From NCBI GenBank assembly GCA_943789505.1, contig CALSUJ010000002.1:192457-256456 (forward strand): 64,000 nt of DNA, written 5' to 3'. The stretch is from an uncultured Flavobacteriales bacterium (GTDB lineage Bacteria > Bacteroidota > Bacteroidia > Flavobacteriales > BACL11). The notes under the pieces are model-generated. The model searched no databases and was not told where the DNA came from. It saw only the letters and a program-made list of their open reading frames with translations. A program made the position numbers and the translations under genes. Of this stretch, positions 9,000-17,982 are shown one piece after another (the stretch's first letter is position 1; every line of letters starts with the position of its first letter).

Positions 9000-10048
9000 A
9001 GGTATTTAGTTTTTTTACAGAGCCTGCTTCTTACACATTAGATTTAATAGATAATGTTTATGATGCTATGTCAATTGATTATTGTTTTCTTAATTCACAT
9101 AGTAAGGCTTATACAAACTTTAACGGAAAAAAAAATATTTTCATGGATAAGATGAAAATTATTGATCGTATTAAACACCTTCTATATGTTAGGGAAAAGC
9201 ATGATATTATCATTTTTAATTCTTACGACACACTATCTTTCTTTTTTATTTTATTAATAAATGTATTTAGTATTACCAAGAAATATATTGCTATTGAATC
9301 AGATACGCAATTATTGATATCAAAAAATTATTTTAAGAGGATGCTTAAATATTTCTACTTGTCATTTGTTTTTCAGAATAATTATGTGTTTGGTCTAGCT
9401 GGAGGTAATTATTCTCATAAAGATTTATTCAGGTATTATGGAATGAAGGAAGACCGTATTTTTCTTATGCCTATGATGGTAGATAATTCAAAATTTTATG
9501 TTGAAAAAAAGAAATTTCCTAAACCTTTTACATTTTTATTTGTTGGTAGGCTTTTAGATACTAAAAATGTTGATAAACTTTGTCAGCAATTTATTTCTCA
9601 TTTTTCAACTAAAAATGCAAAAATGATTATTGTAGGTGATGGAGATAATTTAGAAAATTATAAGAAAAATTATTCAAAAAAGAATATTGTTTTTATGGGA
9701 AGTGTTTATAATGAGGAACTAATTAAAATCTATAATAATGCATCTGTATTTACTTTCCCTTCTTCTTTAGATGCTTGGGGATTGGTAGTCAATGAGGCTT
9801 TGTCGGCAGGACTTCCTGTTATTGTAAGAAAGGAAGTGGGTGCTTGTTCTGATTTAATTGAGGGTAAGGAAACGGGATTTATTGTAGATGATATGCATGA
9901 TTTTGGGCAAATGATGTTAACTTTGTTTAATAATTCTGAATTATTAAATAATTATTCGGAAAATGCTAGTGATTTAATGAAAAATAATTGGAATTATAAT
10001 TTATATAAGCAATGTATGCTTAAGTTTATAAATACATTAAGCAAATGA
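8996..10048 (+). CDS. Glycosyltransferase family 4 (GT-B fold)
   Basis: A 350-residue glycosyltransferase. The C-terminal Rossmann half shows FLFVGRLLDTKNVDKL, then IVGDGDNLENY, then VFMGSVYNEEL, and the sugar-nucleotide site VNEALSAGLPVIV with the family's acidic residue. It probably adds one sugar of the repeat unit to a lipid-linked intermediate at the inner face of the membrane. It starts with GTG inside a GTGA overlap with the previous stop codon, which points to translational coupling. The N-terminal half, which selects the acceptor, is not similar enough to anything I know to name the linkage. Confidence 0.82.
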   Translation: MKVFSFFTEPASYTLDLIDNVYDAMSIDYCFLNSHSKAYTNFNGKKNIFMDKMKIIDRIKHLLYVREKHDIIIFNSYDTLSFFFILLINVFSITKKYIAIESDTQLLISKNYFKRMLKYFYLSFVFQNNYVFGLAGGNYSHKDLFRYYGMKEDRIFLMPMMVDNSKFYVEKKKFPKPFTFLFVGRLLDTKNVDKLCQQFISHFSTKNAKMIIVGDGDNLENYKKNYSKKNIVFMGSVYNEELIKIYNNASVFTFPSSLDAWGLVVNEALSAGLPVIVRKEVGACSDLIEGKETGFIVDDMHDFGQMMLTLFNNSELLNNYSENASDLMKNNWNYNLYKQCMLKFINTLSK

Positions 10049-10776
10049 ATTTAGGAGCACTATTTAGACGAATTATTATTAATGCCAATCAATCTTCTTC
10101 ATACATGAAGAGTAGATCTCTAGTGTATCACGATATTCATTCAAATATTTGTTACACTAATATGTCTACATCATTAGATTTGTTTATTAATCATATTAGA
10201 ATTATTCGAGAAATGGGTTTTAATATTGTTTCTGAGATTACAAAAGAAGAGGGTCAGATTCAATTAACTTTTGATGATGGTTTTTTAGGTATTTATGATA
10301 ATATTTCTGTTATTAATGAATTAGATGTTTCTGTAAAACTGTTTATTGTTACCTCTTTTATTGGAAAAGCTTCACACTTAGATAAAAAGCAATTAGTAGA
10401 GTTATCTAATAATCCATTAATTACCATAGGTTCACATACAGATTCTCATAGAAGATTAAGTAGTCTTCATAAAGATGAAGTTTTAAATGAGTTAATTTAT
10501 TCTAAAGAGATCCTTGAGAGTCTTTTAGATATTACAATTAATGATTTGTGCTATCCTGAAGGAAAATTTGATAAAAGAGTTATTAATATTGCTCGAGATG
10601 CTGGTTATGTTAATCAGTATTCTTTAATACCTGGGGCATTTTTAATAGAATTATTTAAAAACGTAAGAAGAAGAAGTTTAGTTCAGTCTTCAAATAAGAA
10701 AGATTTTAGATCCATTTTAAATGGAGGTGATGATATCTTAGAGAGATGGTATATGAAAAAACACTTTAAATCATGA
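10045..10776 (+). CDS. Polysaccharide deacetylase (NodB homology)
   Basis: A 243-residue carbohydrate esterase family 4-type protein. The NodB landmarks are the catalytic/metal motif LTFDDGF, the metal-binding H-x3-H in GSHTDSHRRL, and a later strand LCYPEGKFDKRVI. There is no signal peptide, so it probably acts on a cytoplasmic, lipid-linked precursor, as in other capsule loci (inference). Metal-dependent removal of an N- or O-acetyl group is the family reaction. It sits in an ATGA overlap with the GT4 gene before it and another with the GT4 gene after it. Confidence 0.85.
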   Translation: MNLGALFRRIIINANQSSSYMKSRSLVYHDIHSNICYTNMSTSLDLFINHIRIIREMGFNIVSEITKEEGQIQLTFDDGFLGIYDNISVINELDVSVKLFIVTSFIGKASHLDKKQLVELSNNPLITIGSHTDSHRRLSSLHKDEVLNELIYSKEILESLLDITINDLCYPEGKFDKRVINIARDAGYVNQYSLIPGAFLIELFKNVRRRSLVQSSNKKDFRSILNGGDDILERWYMKKHFKS

Positions 10777-11939
10777 ATATTTGTGTAGTTTCACATTCCT
10801 TTTATCCTGCAACCAGTTATGGTGGCCCAATATTTTCTACATATGAGTTATGCAAAAAGCTGGCAGATTTTGGTTTTAATATTTATGTATCTACAACTAA
10901 TGCAAATTGTGGTAGCCGTTTAGATGTAGATACAAGCAAATTTATTGAGATACATAGAAATTTAAATGTGCGTTATTATTTTGAAGAAATATATTGGTAT
11001 TTCTCTTTCGCTCTTATCTTTGGTTTATGGAGTGATATTAAAAGATCTGATTTAATATACATTCAATATATTTTTCATTATACAGTACCATTAGCTCTAT
11101 TCTATTCTTGGGTATTAAATAAACGAGTTGTTATTTGCCCTAGAGCAAGTTTATCTCCATGGGGAATCAATTGGAAAGGAAAGTTTTCAAGTTTATTTAA
11201 AAAAAGTTGGATAAATTTTTTTATTCGTCCATTTGTTTCTAATGTAAAGTGGCAGGGATGTTCTTTTATTGAGATAAAAGATATTAAATCTATTTTTTAT
11301 AAAGCTGATTGCTATGAGTTGTCTGATGGAATTAATACTAGTGATTTTTATTCTGAAAGGTATCTTAATTATATTGATGTTATGAAAAAGTATACTGATA
11401 AGGACTTTTCTAAAGTTTCAGAAATTGTATTTTCCATGGGAAGACTTCACGAAATTAAGGGCTTTGATAATTTAATACGCTCATTTTCTTTGGTATTAAA
11501 GAATAAGCCAGATGTAAAATTATTGATCGCTGGTTCGGATGAAGGTTCTAAATCCTTTTTACTTCAAGAGATAAATAGATTAGAATTACTAGATTCTGTT
11601 TTTCTAATAGGTCAATTAGATGATATAGAAAAAAAGGAAGTTCTGTCTAATTCTTCTATTTTTGCATTATGTTCTCATGCAGAGAGTTTTGGTATAGTTG
11701 TATTGGAAGCATTAGCATCAGGTTTGCCGGTAGTTATTTCTAATAAAACTATTTGGAATGACCTTGAGAAAAATAAATGCGGTATATTTGTATCGAATAA
11801 GGAAGATGTATTTTCAGAGGCATTATTATCTGGACTAGATACAGATTATCAAACGTCAGATTGTGTTAATTATGTAAAATATAAGTATGATATTGATATT
11901 GTCTCTAATGATTTTATTAGATCTTTTTGTTGTAATTAA
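10773..11939 (+). CDS. Glycosyltransferase family 4
   Basis: A 388-residue GT-B glycosyltransferase. The N-terminal half has the open pattern SFYPATSYGGPIFSTYELCK common in capsule and LPS transferases. The C-terminal half has FSMGRLHEIKGFDNLIRSF and the E-x7-E motif in AESFGIVVLEALASGLPVV. It is joined to the deacetylase by an ATGA overlap. The donor sugar and linkage are not readable. It is the fifth gene of the polysaccharide operon. Confidence 0.86.
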   Translation: MNICVVSHSFYPATSYGGPIFSTYELCKKLADFGFNIYVSTTNANCGSRLDVDTSKFIEIHRNLNVRYYFEEIYWYFSFALIFGLWSDIKRSDLIYIQYIFHYTVPLALFYSWVLNKRVVICPRASLSPWGINWKGKFSSLFKKSWINFFIRPFVSNVKWQGCSFIEIKDIKSIFYKADCYELSDGINTSDFYSERYLNYIDVMKKYTDKDFSKVSEIVFSMGRLHEIKGFDNLIRSFSLVLKNKPDVKLLIAGSDEGSKSFLLQEINRLELLDSVFLIGQLDDIEKKEVLSNSSIFALCSHAESFGIVVLEALASGLPVVISNKTIWNDLEKNKCGIFVSNKEDVFSEALLSGLDTDYQTSDCVNYVKYKYDIDIVSNDFIRSFCCN

Positions 11940-11944
11940 ATTTT

Positions 11945-12715
11945 TTGAATAAACATCCTAAAATATCAATTATTACGGTATCATCTAATAGTGTTATAAC
12001 TATTAGGGATACCATAGAGAGTGTCATTAGTCAGGATTATAATAATATTGAATATATTATAATTGATGCTAACTCTAAAGATGGTACCCTTGATGTAATA
12101 AAAGATTATGAAGAGCATATTAGTTATTTTATTTCTGAATTTGATGATGGTATTTATGATGGTATGAATAAGGGTATAGCTGCTGCTACAGGTGATATTA
12201 TTGGTATACTTAATTCGGATGATTTTTATCCAAATAGTTTCGTTGTTAGTAATGTTGCTAGTACTTTTGAAAAACAAGGGTGTGATGCTGTTTATGGTGA
12301 TTTAGTATATGTAAAGTTTTTTGATATTGATAAAATCATTAGGTATTGGCAGTCAGGTGAGTATACTATTTATAAAATTAAAAATGGTTGGATGCTGCCA
12401 CATCCCACCTTTTTTGTGAAAAAACATTTATATGATAAGCATGGATATTATAATACAGATCTGAAAACGGCTGCAGACTATGAAATGATATTAAAATTGT
12501 TGTATAAGCATAATATTAAAGTATTTTATATTCCAATGATTTTAGTGAATATGCGTATGGGTGGAGCTAGTAATTCATCTATTCTGAATAGAATTCGTGC
12601 AAATAAAGAAGATGGTTTAGCATGGACTAAAAATCAATTAAATAAACCTATATTTGTTAGGATTAAAAAACCATTACAGAAAGTCAAACAATTTTTTCTA
12701 AGACCAAAGCTGTAG
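11945..12715 (+). CDS. Glycosyltransferase family 2 (GT-A fold)
   Basis: A 256-residue GT-A transferase. It opens with ISIITVSSNS, then YIIIDANSKDGTLDVI, the metal-binding DxD region ILNSDDFYP and the acceptor-side PHPTFFVKKHLY; the last 25 residues are basic. This is the WcaA/SpsA-like pattern of transferases that extend lipid-linked polysaccharide. The only plausible start is TTG at 11945, since no ATG or GTG occurs before the conserved N-terminal strand. It ends exactly where the TTG start of pabA begins, with no spacer, so pabA translation is probably coupled to it. Confidence 0.86.
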   Translation: MNKHPKISIITVSSNSVITIRDTIESVISQDYNNIEYIIIDANSKDGTLDVIKDYEEHISYFISEFDDGIYDGMNKGIAAATGDIIGILNSDDFYPNSFVVSNVASTFEKQGCDAVYGDLVYVKFFDIDKIIRYWQSGEYTIYKIKNGWMLPHPTFFVKKHLYDKHGYYNTDLKTAADYEMILKLLYKHNIKVFYIPMILVNMRMGGASNSSILNRIRANKEDGLAWTKNQLNKPIFVRIKKPLQKVKQFFLRPKL

Positions 12716-13279
12716 TTGAGAGTTTTCCTAATTGATAATAACGATTCGTTTACCTTTAACCTAAAACACTATATTGAGCAGTTTGCAAGTGAAGTGGTGG
12801 TTTGTAGAGGTGCTGAAATAGAGTTAGATAATATTGAGCAATTTAATAAAATAATTTTATCTCCAGGTCCAGGATTGCCAAATGAGCATCCTATTTTGAA
12901 ACAAGTATTGTCTCGTTATTATAATCAGAAACCAATTTTAGGTATTTGCTTAGGGCAGCAAGCAATTGCTGAGTTTTTTAATGCTAACTTGGAAAATCTT
13001 ACAAATGTTAAGCACGGAGTTACTTCAATGGTAAAGCATTTTAATAATTGTAAATTATTTAGTGATATTCCCGAAAATTTTAAAATAGGACATTATCATT
13101 CTTGGGTAGTTTCAAAAATTAATTTCCCAGAAGAATTATTGATTACTTCAGAAAATGAAGAGGGGATTATCACTTCTTTAAATCATAAAAAACATGATAT
13201 AACTGCAGTTCAATTTCACCCAGAATCAATATTGACAGAACATGGTTTGCAGTTGATTAAAAATTGGGTGTTAGCTTAA
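12716..13279 (+). CDS. pabA: Aminodeoxychorismate/anthranilate synthase glutamine amidotransferase subunit
   Basis: A 187-residue class I glutamine amidotransferase that supplies ammonia to PabB or TrpE. The triad is visible: Cys78 in GICLGQQ, and His168 and Glu170 in VQFHPES. The N terminus LIDNNDSFTFNL is the classic start of PabA/TrpG. The start is TTG, directly abutting the previous stop. The probable PabC gene at 4.6 kb and the lack of other trp genes favour a folate role, but many bacteria use one subunit for both pathways. Its 3' end overlaps convergent lptD by 4 nt. It sits as the last gene of a polysaccharide operon, which is functionally odd. Confidence 0.85.
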   Translation: MRVFLIDNNDSFTFNLKHYIEQFASEVVVCRGAEIELDNIEQFNKIILSPGPGLPNEHPILKQVLSRYYNQKPILGICLGQQAIAEFFNANLENLTNVKHGVTSMVKHFNNCKLFSDIPENFKIGHYHSWVVSKINFPEELLITSENEEGIITSLNHKKHDITAVQFHPESILTEHGLQLIKNWVLA

Positions 13280-15804
13280 TTGTATTCAGGAGTGAACCAA
13301 TCTTTCTTCTTTTCAAATTTCAAATCTCTTAAAGCAGCAGCTTTTACACGAATAGTAAGCGAATAGCTTTGATGGAAGCCAATAGGGATATAGTTGAATA
13401 GTAACTCCCAGCAATGTAAATCTCTATAAATATCAATTGATGTGTAGGTAAGTTCTTTGGCATCAAAGTCATATCCTGAACGAAAACCAATTTTCCATTT
13501 TTTAGTTAGTTTTAAATTTCCTGAAAAATTAAGAGATTGAGTTGTGTCAGAAAAAGCTGATGATTTATACCCTTTATTGTAAGAGAGTGAATAATTAGCT
13601 GTTAAATTCCATGGAATTGCATAAAAATCTCTTTCCTCATCTTCTTGATTCTCTTTTTCTTTATCATCCTCTTTTTTCTTTTCCTCTGAAAAAGTTTTAT
13701 CATTAAGTGTAAAGCCTATTGATGTATTTAAAAAAGTTAGTCTAGCTAATCGATTATTGGTATTTAGTTCGAACTGATTGATGTTTCTTGTTTGTTCTTT
13801 ATTTGAGGTATAAGGATCATATCTGCTAGAAAAAGTTATATTAAAAACATCTAATAATCGTGTGCGTGCATTTAAAGTAATATCATTCAAATTTAAAGAA
13901 TCGGCAAAAATATTGTAGGAACTTTTAAAGCTAAGGTTTTCAAATAATTTAATCTTTTTGAAGCTTTCAACTGTATCTTTCTTGCTTCTTATTTTCATTT
14001 CTAAAATATTAGTGAATCCTAAAGAAATATTTCCGCTTTTCCCTGATGATGGTGAGCCATAAACCCCATTATTCATAATGCTATATTGCTGAGTATTTCC
14101 TAAGGAATCAGTCTGCACAGTTTTATAATAGCCATATTTCTCATCTGAAAAATCAGGAGTAAAGTTAAAAGAAAGATTGGGAGTAATTACATGTCTTATA
14201 GCAGTAATTTTACTTTTATTAAACCGAACCATTCCATAAATTTTGGTATTTAAACCAGTAGAAAAACTATAATTATGAGCTCTAGTAAATTTATCAAGTG
14301 TATCAGTAATTAGGCGGTTACTATTTGCATCCCATCTTTTTTCTGTTTGAGATAAATACCATCTTTCAGTTAGGTTAAAACTGGGGTTTAGAGTAAAATG
14401 TCTTAATACCTTAATTGATGTGTTGATTGGAATGTTATGTTTCATTCCGTTTCTAAAATTAGAAAATGATTTCTTAGTAAATAATAAAGAATCAGCAGTA
14501 GAAATTGTATTCTTAGTATTCATGCCATACTTAATCATTATCTTATCGTACCACTGTGTTTTTGCAGTGTTTCCCAATGCTCTAAAAGGGTATAATCTTT
14601 TTGAATTTAGTGATATGTCAGGTAGCGTTAAGTTAACATTTTTTGTTGTTGTATTTTGGCTGTGTCTAAGGTTAAAGGTAAGGTTGTTAAGAAATGCGCC
14701 TTCCCAATTCTTAGTTAAATTTACACTAGATGACATGGTATTTTTCAAAAAGTCACTTGGGTTATATGAATTATTTCTATGATAGCTACTACTTCCGACC
14801 TCTACATTAGCTGAGAACTGTAAGGAAGGGTTTGCTTTTGAATCTTGTTGATGCCTCCACTTAATGTTAAAATCCTTCTTTTCGCTATAATCAGGAAAGC
14901 CTTTTTCACTATTGAAATTTTTACCATAGTTTAAACTTAAGTTTCCATTGAATCTGTAACGATTTTTATACCTCAATTGTGACCTTACATTCCAGCTTCC
15001 TTTTGTATAAATATTACTTTTTAAGGATAAATCTAATTTTTCGCTTAAGGTGAAATAATATCCTCCATCTTTTAAAAAGAATCCCATATTGGTTGATTCC
15101 CCATAAGAAGGAATGATTATTCCAGAACTTTTTTTATCATTGTTTGGAAAAAAACCAAAAGGAAGAATCAATGGCATTGGTATATTGAAAAAAGTAAGGT
15201 AAGCAGGACCGGTAATTATTTTTTCTCCAGGAATAACTTTAATCTTGTTTGCACGAATAGCATAGTGTGGTTTTTCTGCATTACAGGTAGTATAGTCTCC
15301 CTTTTTTAAATAGAAAATATCATCTTCCATTTTCTTGACTACTTTCCCAAGAATATATCCGTCTCCTTCTTTAGTTGTAATCTTTTTCACTCTACATTTT
15401 TTACTTTTAAAGTTATAGGTAATTTCATGTGCTTTAAAGCTTTCATTTTCTTCTGTAAAAACAGGATATCCTATTTTATTTCCAAGACTATCATTTGTAG
15501 TGGTTGCGAAAATGGTATTAGTTGTCCAGTCAATTTCAATATAAGCTGCAGTTATAGTTGTTTTCTGATATCTAATTTTTGCATTCCCATAAAGATAAGC
15601 CTTTTGATTAATGATATCTAGCTTTATAGAATCTTCAGCGTCTTTTTCAATTTCTGCATCAAAAAATGGACTTTCAGCAGTTGTGTCGCCAGCAATAGTA
15701 ATAGTTGTATCGTTAAAAGCAGGTTTATTAAAAGCTTTAGAATTGTTAGTTATCCCTGTTAATAAGAAAAGTAAAAGCAGTAATTTTTGTTGGATTTGGT
15801 TCAA
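13276..15804 (-). CDS. lptD: LPS-assembly outer-membrane protein LptD (Bacteroidota type)
   Basis: A protein of about 842 residues that inserts LPS into the outer membrane. After a signal peptide (QKLLLLLFLLTGITNNSKAF) comes an OstA/LptA-like beta-jellyroll (IINQKAYLYGNAKIRYQKTT, residues 60-150), then the barrel, with the conserved PLILPFGFFPN and GIIIPSYGES. A charged low-complexity loop (EEKKKEDDKEKENQEDEERD) near 690-720 probably faces outside. The open frame extends to a TTG at 15828, but that TTG is part of an exact minus-strand -7 box (TACGTTTG, 15826-15833). The TTG at 15804, directly before the signal peptide, is therefore the better start. Its promoter region collides with that of the amidase operon. 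Confidence 0.85.
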   Translation of the reverse strand: MNQIQQKLLLLLFLLTGITNNSKAFNKPAFNDTTITIAGDTTAESPFFDAEIEKDAEDSIKLDIINQKAYLYGNAKIRYQKTTITAAYIEIDWTTNTIFATTTNDSLGNKIGYPVFTEENESFKAHEITYNFKSKKCRVKKITTKEGDGYILGKVVKKMEDDIFYLKKGDYTTCNAEKPHYAIRANKIKVIPGEKIITGPAYLTFFNIPMPLILPFGFFPNNDKKSSGIIIPSYGESTNMGFFLKDGGYYFTLSEKLDLSLKSNIYTKGSWNVRSQLRYKNRYRFNGNLSLNYGKNFNSEKGFPDYSEKKDFNIKWRHQQDSKANPSLQFSANVEVGSSSYHRNNSYNPSDFLKNTMSSSVNLTKNWEGAFLNNLTFNLRHSQNTTTKNVNLTLPDISLNSKRLYPFRALGNTAKTQWYDKIMIKYGMNTKNTISTADSLLFTKKSFSNFRNGMKHNIPINTSIKVLRHFTLNPSFNLTERWYLSQTEKRWDANSNRLITDTLDKFTRAHNYSFSTGLNTKIYGMVRFNKSKITAIRHVITPNLSFNFTPDFSDEKYGYYKTVQTDSLGNTQQYSIMNNGVYGSPSSGKSGNISLGFTNILEMKIRSKKDTVESFKKIKLFENLSFKSSYNIFADSLNLNDITLNARTRLLDVFNITFSSRYDPYTSNKEQTRNINQFELNTNNRLARLTFLNTSIGFTLNDKTFSEEKKKEDDKEKENQEDEERDFYAIPWNLTANYSLSYNKGYKSSAFSDTTQSLNFSGNLKLTKKWKIGFRSGYDFDAKELTYTSIDIYRDLHCWELLFNYIPIGFHQSYSLTIRVKAAALRDLKFEKKKDWFTPEYN

Positions 15805-15822
15805 TCTTAGTTGGTATATTTG
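15795..15822 (+). promoter_or_regulatory. Promoter of the amidase-MCE operon
   Basis: TTTG (15795-15798), 16 nt, then TATATTTG (15815-15822), an exact TAnnTTTG -7 box. It lies 25 nt before the GTG start of the amidase. It is embedded in the extreme 5' end of lptD on the other strand and faces the lptD -7 box 3 bp away. Confidence 0.6.
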
Positions 15823-15825
15823 TGT

Positions 15826-15855
15826 CAAACGTAATCTGAAATTTAAGGTGTCAAA
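15826..15855 (-). promoter_or_regulatory. Promoter of lptD
   Basis: Read on the minus strand: TTTG (15855-15852), 18 nt, TACGTTTG (15833-15826), an exact Bacteroidota promoter. Transcription would begin near 15819, inside the opposing amidase promoter's -7 box. The upstream half lies in the first codons of the amidase gene. Confidence 0.6.
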
Positions 15856-17029
15856 ATTAGGTAATTTATATCATATATTTTCTAGAAACGCAATTGCCTT
15901 GCTTTTATTGGCTGCTTTATTTTTATGTACTTCATTTACTGGTGACAAGAAAACGACTAATAGCAAGATAAGAACTATTGTTATAGATCCAGGTCATGGT
16001 GGAAAAGATTCTGGTACAATGGGAACTAAAAGGTTCAAAATCTATGAGAAACATGTTGCTTTAGCGGTTTCCCTAAAGTTAGGTGACTATATTAAGAATG
16101 CTTTTCCAAATGTTGATGTTGTTTATACTAGAGATTCAGATATTTTTCTTGAACTTAATGAAAGAACTGAACTTGCAAATAATGTAAATGCAGATCTCTT
16201 TATTTCTATTCATTGTGATGGATTTACAAACTCAACTCCTTCTGGTGCTAGTGTTTTTGTAATGGGAATGAGTAAACTAAAAGCCAATATGGATATAGCT
16301 ATCAGAGAAAATTCTGCTATTTATATGGAGGATAATTACCAGCAAAAATATGAAGGTTTTGATCCAAAATCTGCAGAAAGTTATATTGTATTTAGTCTTA
16401 TGCAAAACACACATCTTAATCAAAGTTTGAAAATTGCCGAAGAAGTAGAAAAAGAATTTTCTACTAAAGCAAATAGAAAAAGTAGAGGTGTAAAGCAAGC
16501 TCCTTTTTATGTGATAAGTAGAACTAATATGCCTAGTATTTTGATTGAATGCGGGTTTTTGACTAACTTTAAAGAAGAAGAATATTTACATTCTGAAATT
16601 GGACAAGAATATATTGCATCAGCAATTTTTAGAGGCTTTAAGGCTTATAAAGAAAACTATGAAGGAACTACTTCAGAAAAAGAATCGGAAGAACCTATTG
16701 CATTTAAGGAAGATCGGTTAAAAAAACCAACACCTAAAAAAGAAATTACTATTGAAAAAGTAGTATTTAAAGTGCAGGTAGGTACGTATTTAAAATCCAT
16801 GTTGAATGATGCTTTGTTTAAAGAAATAAATGCTGAACAGCAAGTTATAAATGGAACATTTAAATATTATGTTGGAAATGAAACTGATAAATCATTAGTA
16901 GATAAGCTAAAGAATCAACTAAATGAAAAAGGATTTAAAGGAGCATTTGTTGTAGCTTTTTACAAAGGAGAAAGAATTTCTACAAAAGAAGCTTTAGATT
17001 TGCGAACGAAAATAAATAATCATGAATAA
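15848..17029 (+). CDS. N-acetylmuramoyl-L-alanine amidase (Amidase_3) with SPOR-like C terminus
   Basis: A zinc amidase of about 393 residues that cuts the peptide stem from peptidoglycan glycan strands. After an N-terminal hydrophobic signal/anchor (NAIALLLLAALFLCTSFTG) come the zinc and catalytic motifs IVIDPGHGGKDSG, LNERTELAN, ISIHCDGF and SILIECGFLTN in the AmiC/CwlM order. The last 100 residues (FKVQVGTYLK, then LKNQLNEKGFKGAFVVAFY) look like a SPOR-type glycan-binding domain. The longer open frame from 15611 is antisense to lptD, so GTG at 15848 is taken as the start, 25 nt after an exact -7 box. The stop overlaps the MCE start by 8 nt. Confidence 0.9.
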   Translation: MSKLGNLYHIFSRNAIALLLLAALFLCTSFTGDKKTTNSKIRTIVIDPGHGGKDSGTMGTKRFKIYEKHVALAVSLKLGDYIKNAFPNVDVVYTRDSDIFLELNERTELANNVNADLFISIHCDGFTNSTPSGASVFVMGMSKLKANMDIAIRENSAIYMEDNYQQKYEGFDPKSAESYIVFSLMQNTHLNQSLKIAEEVEKEFSTKANRKSRGVKQAPFYVISRTNMPSILIECGFLTNFKEEEYLHSEIGQEYIASAIFRGFKAYKENYEGTTSEKESEEPIAFKEDRLKKPTPKKEITIEKVVFKVQVGTYLKSMLNDALFKEINAEQQVINGTFKYYVGNETDKSLVDKLKNQLNEKGFKGAFVVAFYKGERISTKEALDLRTKINNHE

Positions 17030-17979
17030 AGAATTTAAAATTGGGTTTTTTTGCTATTGCCTCCATTATTGCTCTCGTATTTGGAGTGAATTACTTAAAG
17101 GGTATAAACATCCTTAATGATAATAGTGACGTTTATGCTGTATATGAAAATATTGGAGGACTTCAAGTTGGAAGTCCAGTTTTGGTAAATGGCTATAAAG
17201 TCGGTATGGTGAGTAATATTGATTTATTAACTGAACAAAATCAGAATTTGTTGGTTACCATTAGCCTTGATAAAGAGTTTGATATGGCCAAAAATACAGT
17301 TTGTAAAATTGTGAATCAGGATTTGATGGGTACAAAAGGAATCGCATTAATACTTGGTGATACTGATGAGTTAGTTAGAGTTGGAGATACTTTAATTGGT
17401 GGAATAGAAGCAACTTTGCAAGATGAGGTAAATGCTCAGATTTTACCTTTAAAAAACAAAGCAGAAGAATTGATTGGGTCTATTGATTCATTAATGATGA
17501 TAGTAACAGCAGTATTAAATAAGGATACAAGAGATAATTTGAGAAATAGTTTAAGTAGTTTAGATAAAACCTTTGAATTAATGTCGCAAACAATGGTAAG
17601 GGTTGATAGTATGGTCGATATAAATGATGATCGTATTGCTAAAGTTGTTAAGAACTTAGAATCAATTACGAGTAACCTTGAGAATAGTAATGGTGAAATT
17701 AAAACCATATTAACAAATTTTGCTACACTTTCTGATTCATTAGTAAAATCAGATATTGCTACAGTTTTACAAAATGTAAGTGATATAACAACAAAAATTA
17801 ATAATGGAGAGGGGAGCATAGGTTTATTCCTTAAAGATGATAAAATATATGCTAATTTTGAAAAATCAACTCGTGAGTTGGCTTCTTTGTTAGAAGATAT
17901 TAAAAAGAACCCAAGTAGGTATGTTAATTTTTCAATTATTGGAGGTGGAAAACCTTATGTAACACCAAAAACAAAGTAA
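17022..17979 (+). CDS. MCE/MlaD family protein (apparent single-base frameshift at the start)
   Basis: An MCE-domain protein of about 318 residues. Such proteins form periplasmic rings or tubes that move lipid between membranes, anchored by one N-terminal helix. The MCE domain is at about 38-115 (YAVYENIGGLQVGSPVLVNG) and is followed by a long helical tail. The expected N terminus MNKEFKIGFFAIASIIALVF is encoded from ATG 17022, but a run of seven T (17046-17052) breaks the frame. With six T the two parts join perfectly. Without correction only a TTG at 17041 would start the frame and half the anchor would be lost. The ATG overlaps the amidase stop by 8 nt, as expected for a coupled operon. 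Confidence 0.85.
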
Positions 17980-17982
17980 AAA

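Noticed and set aside
13620..13690. Acidic low-complexity tract in lptD as a possible frameshift or repeat error
   Set aside because: The frame stays open through it and barrel strands resume on both sides, so it reads as a surface loop.
14420..15621. Plus-strand open frames inside lptD
   Set aside because: They are antisense to a well-supported protein, have no recognisable motif, and their codon pattern is that of the complementary strand.
15611..15847. N-terminal extension of the amidase frame
   Set aside because: It is antisense to lptD, low in similarity to any signal peptide, and a good start (GTG 15848) follows a consensus promoter.
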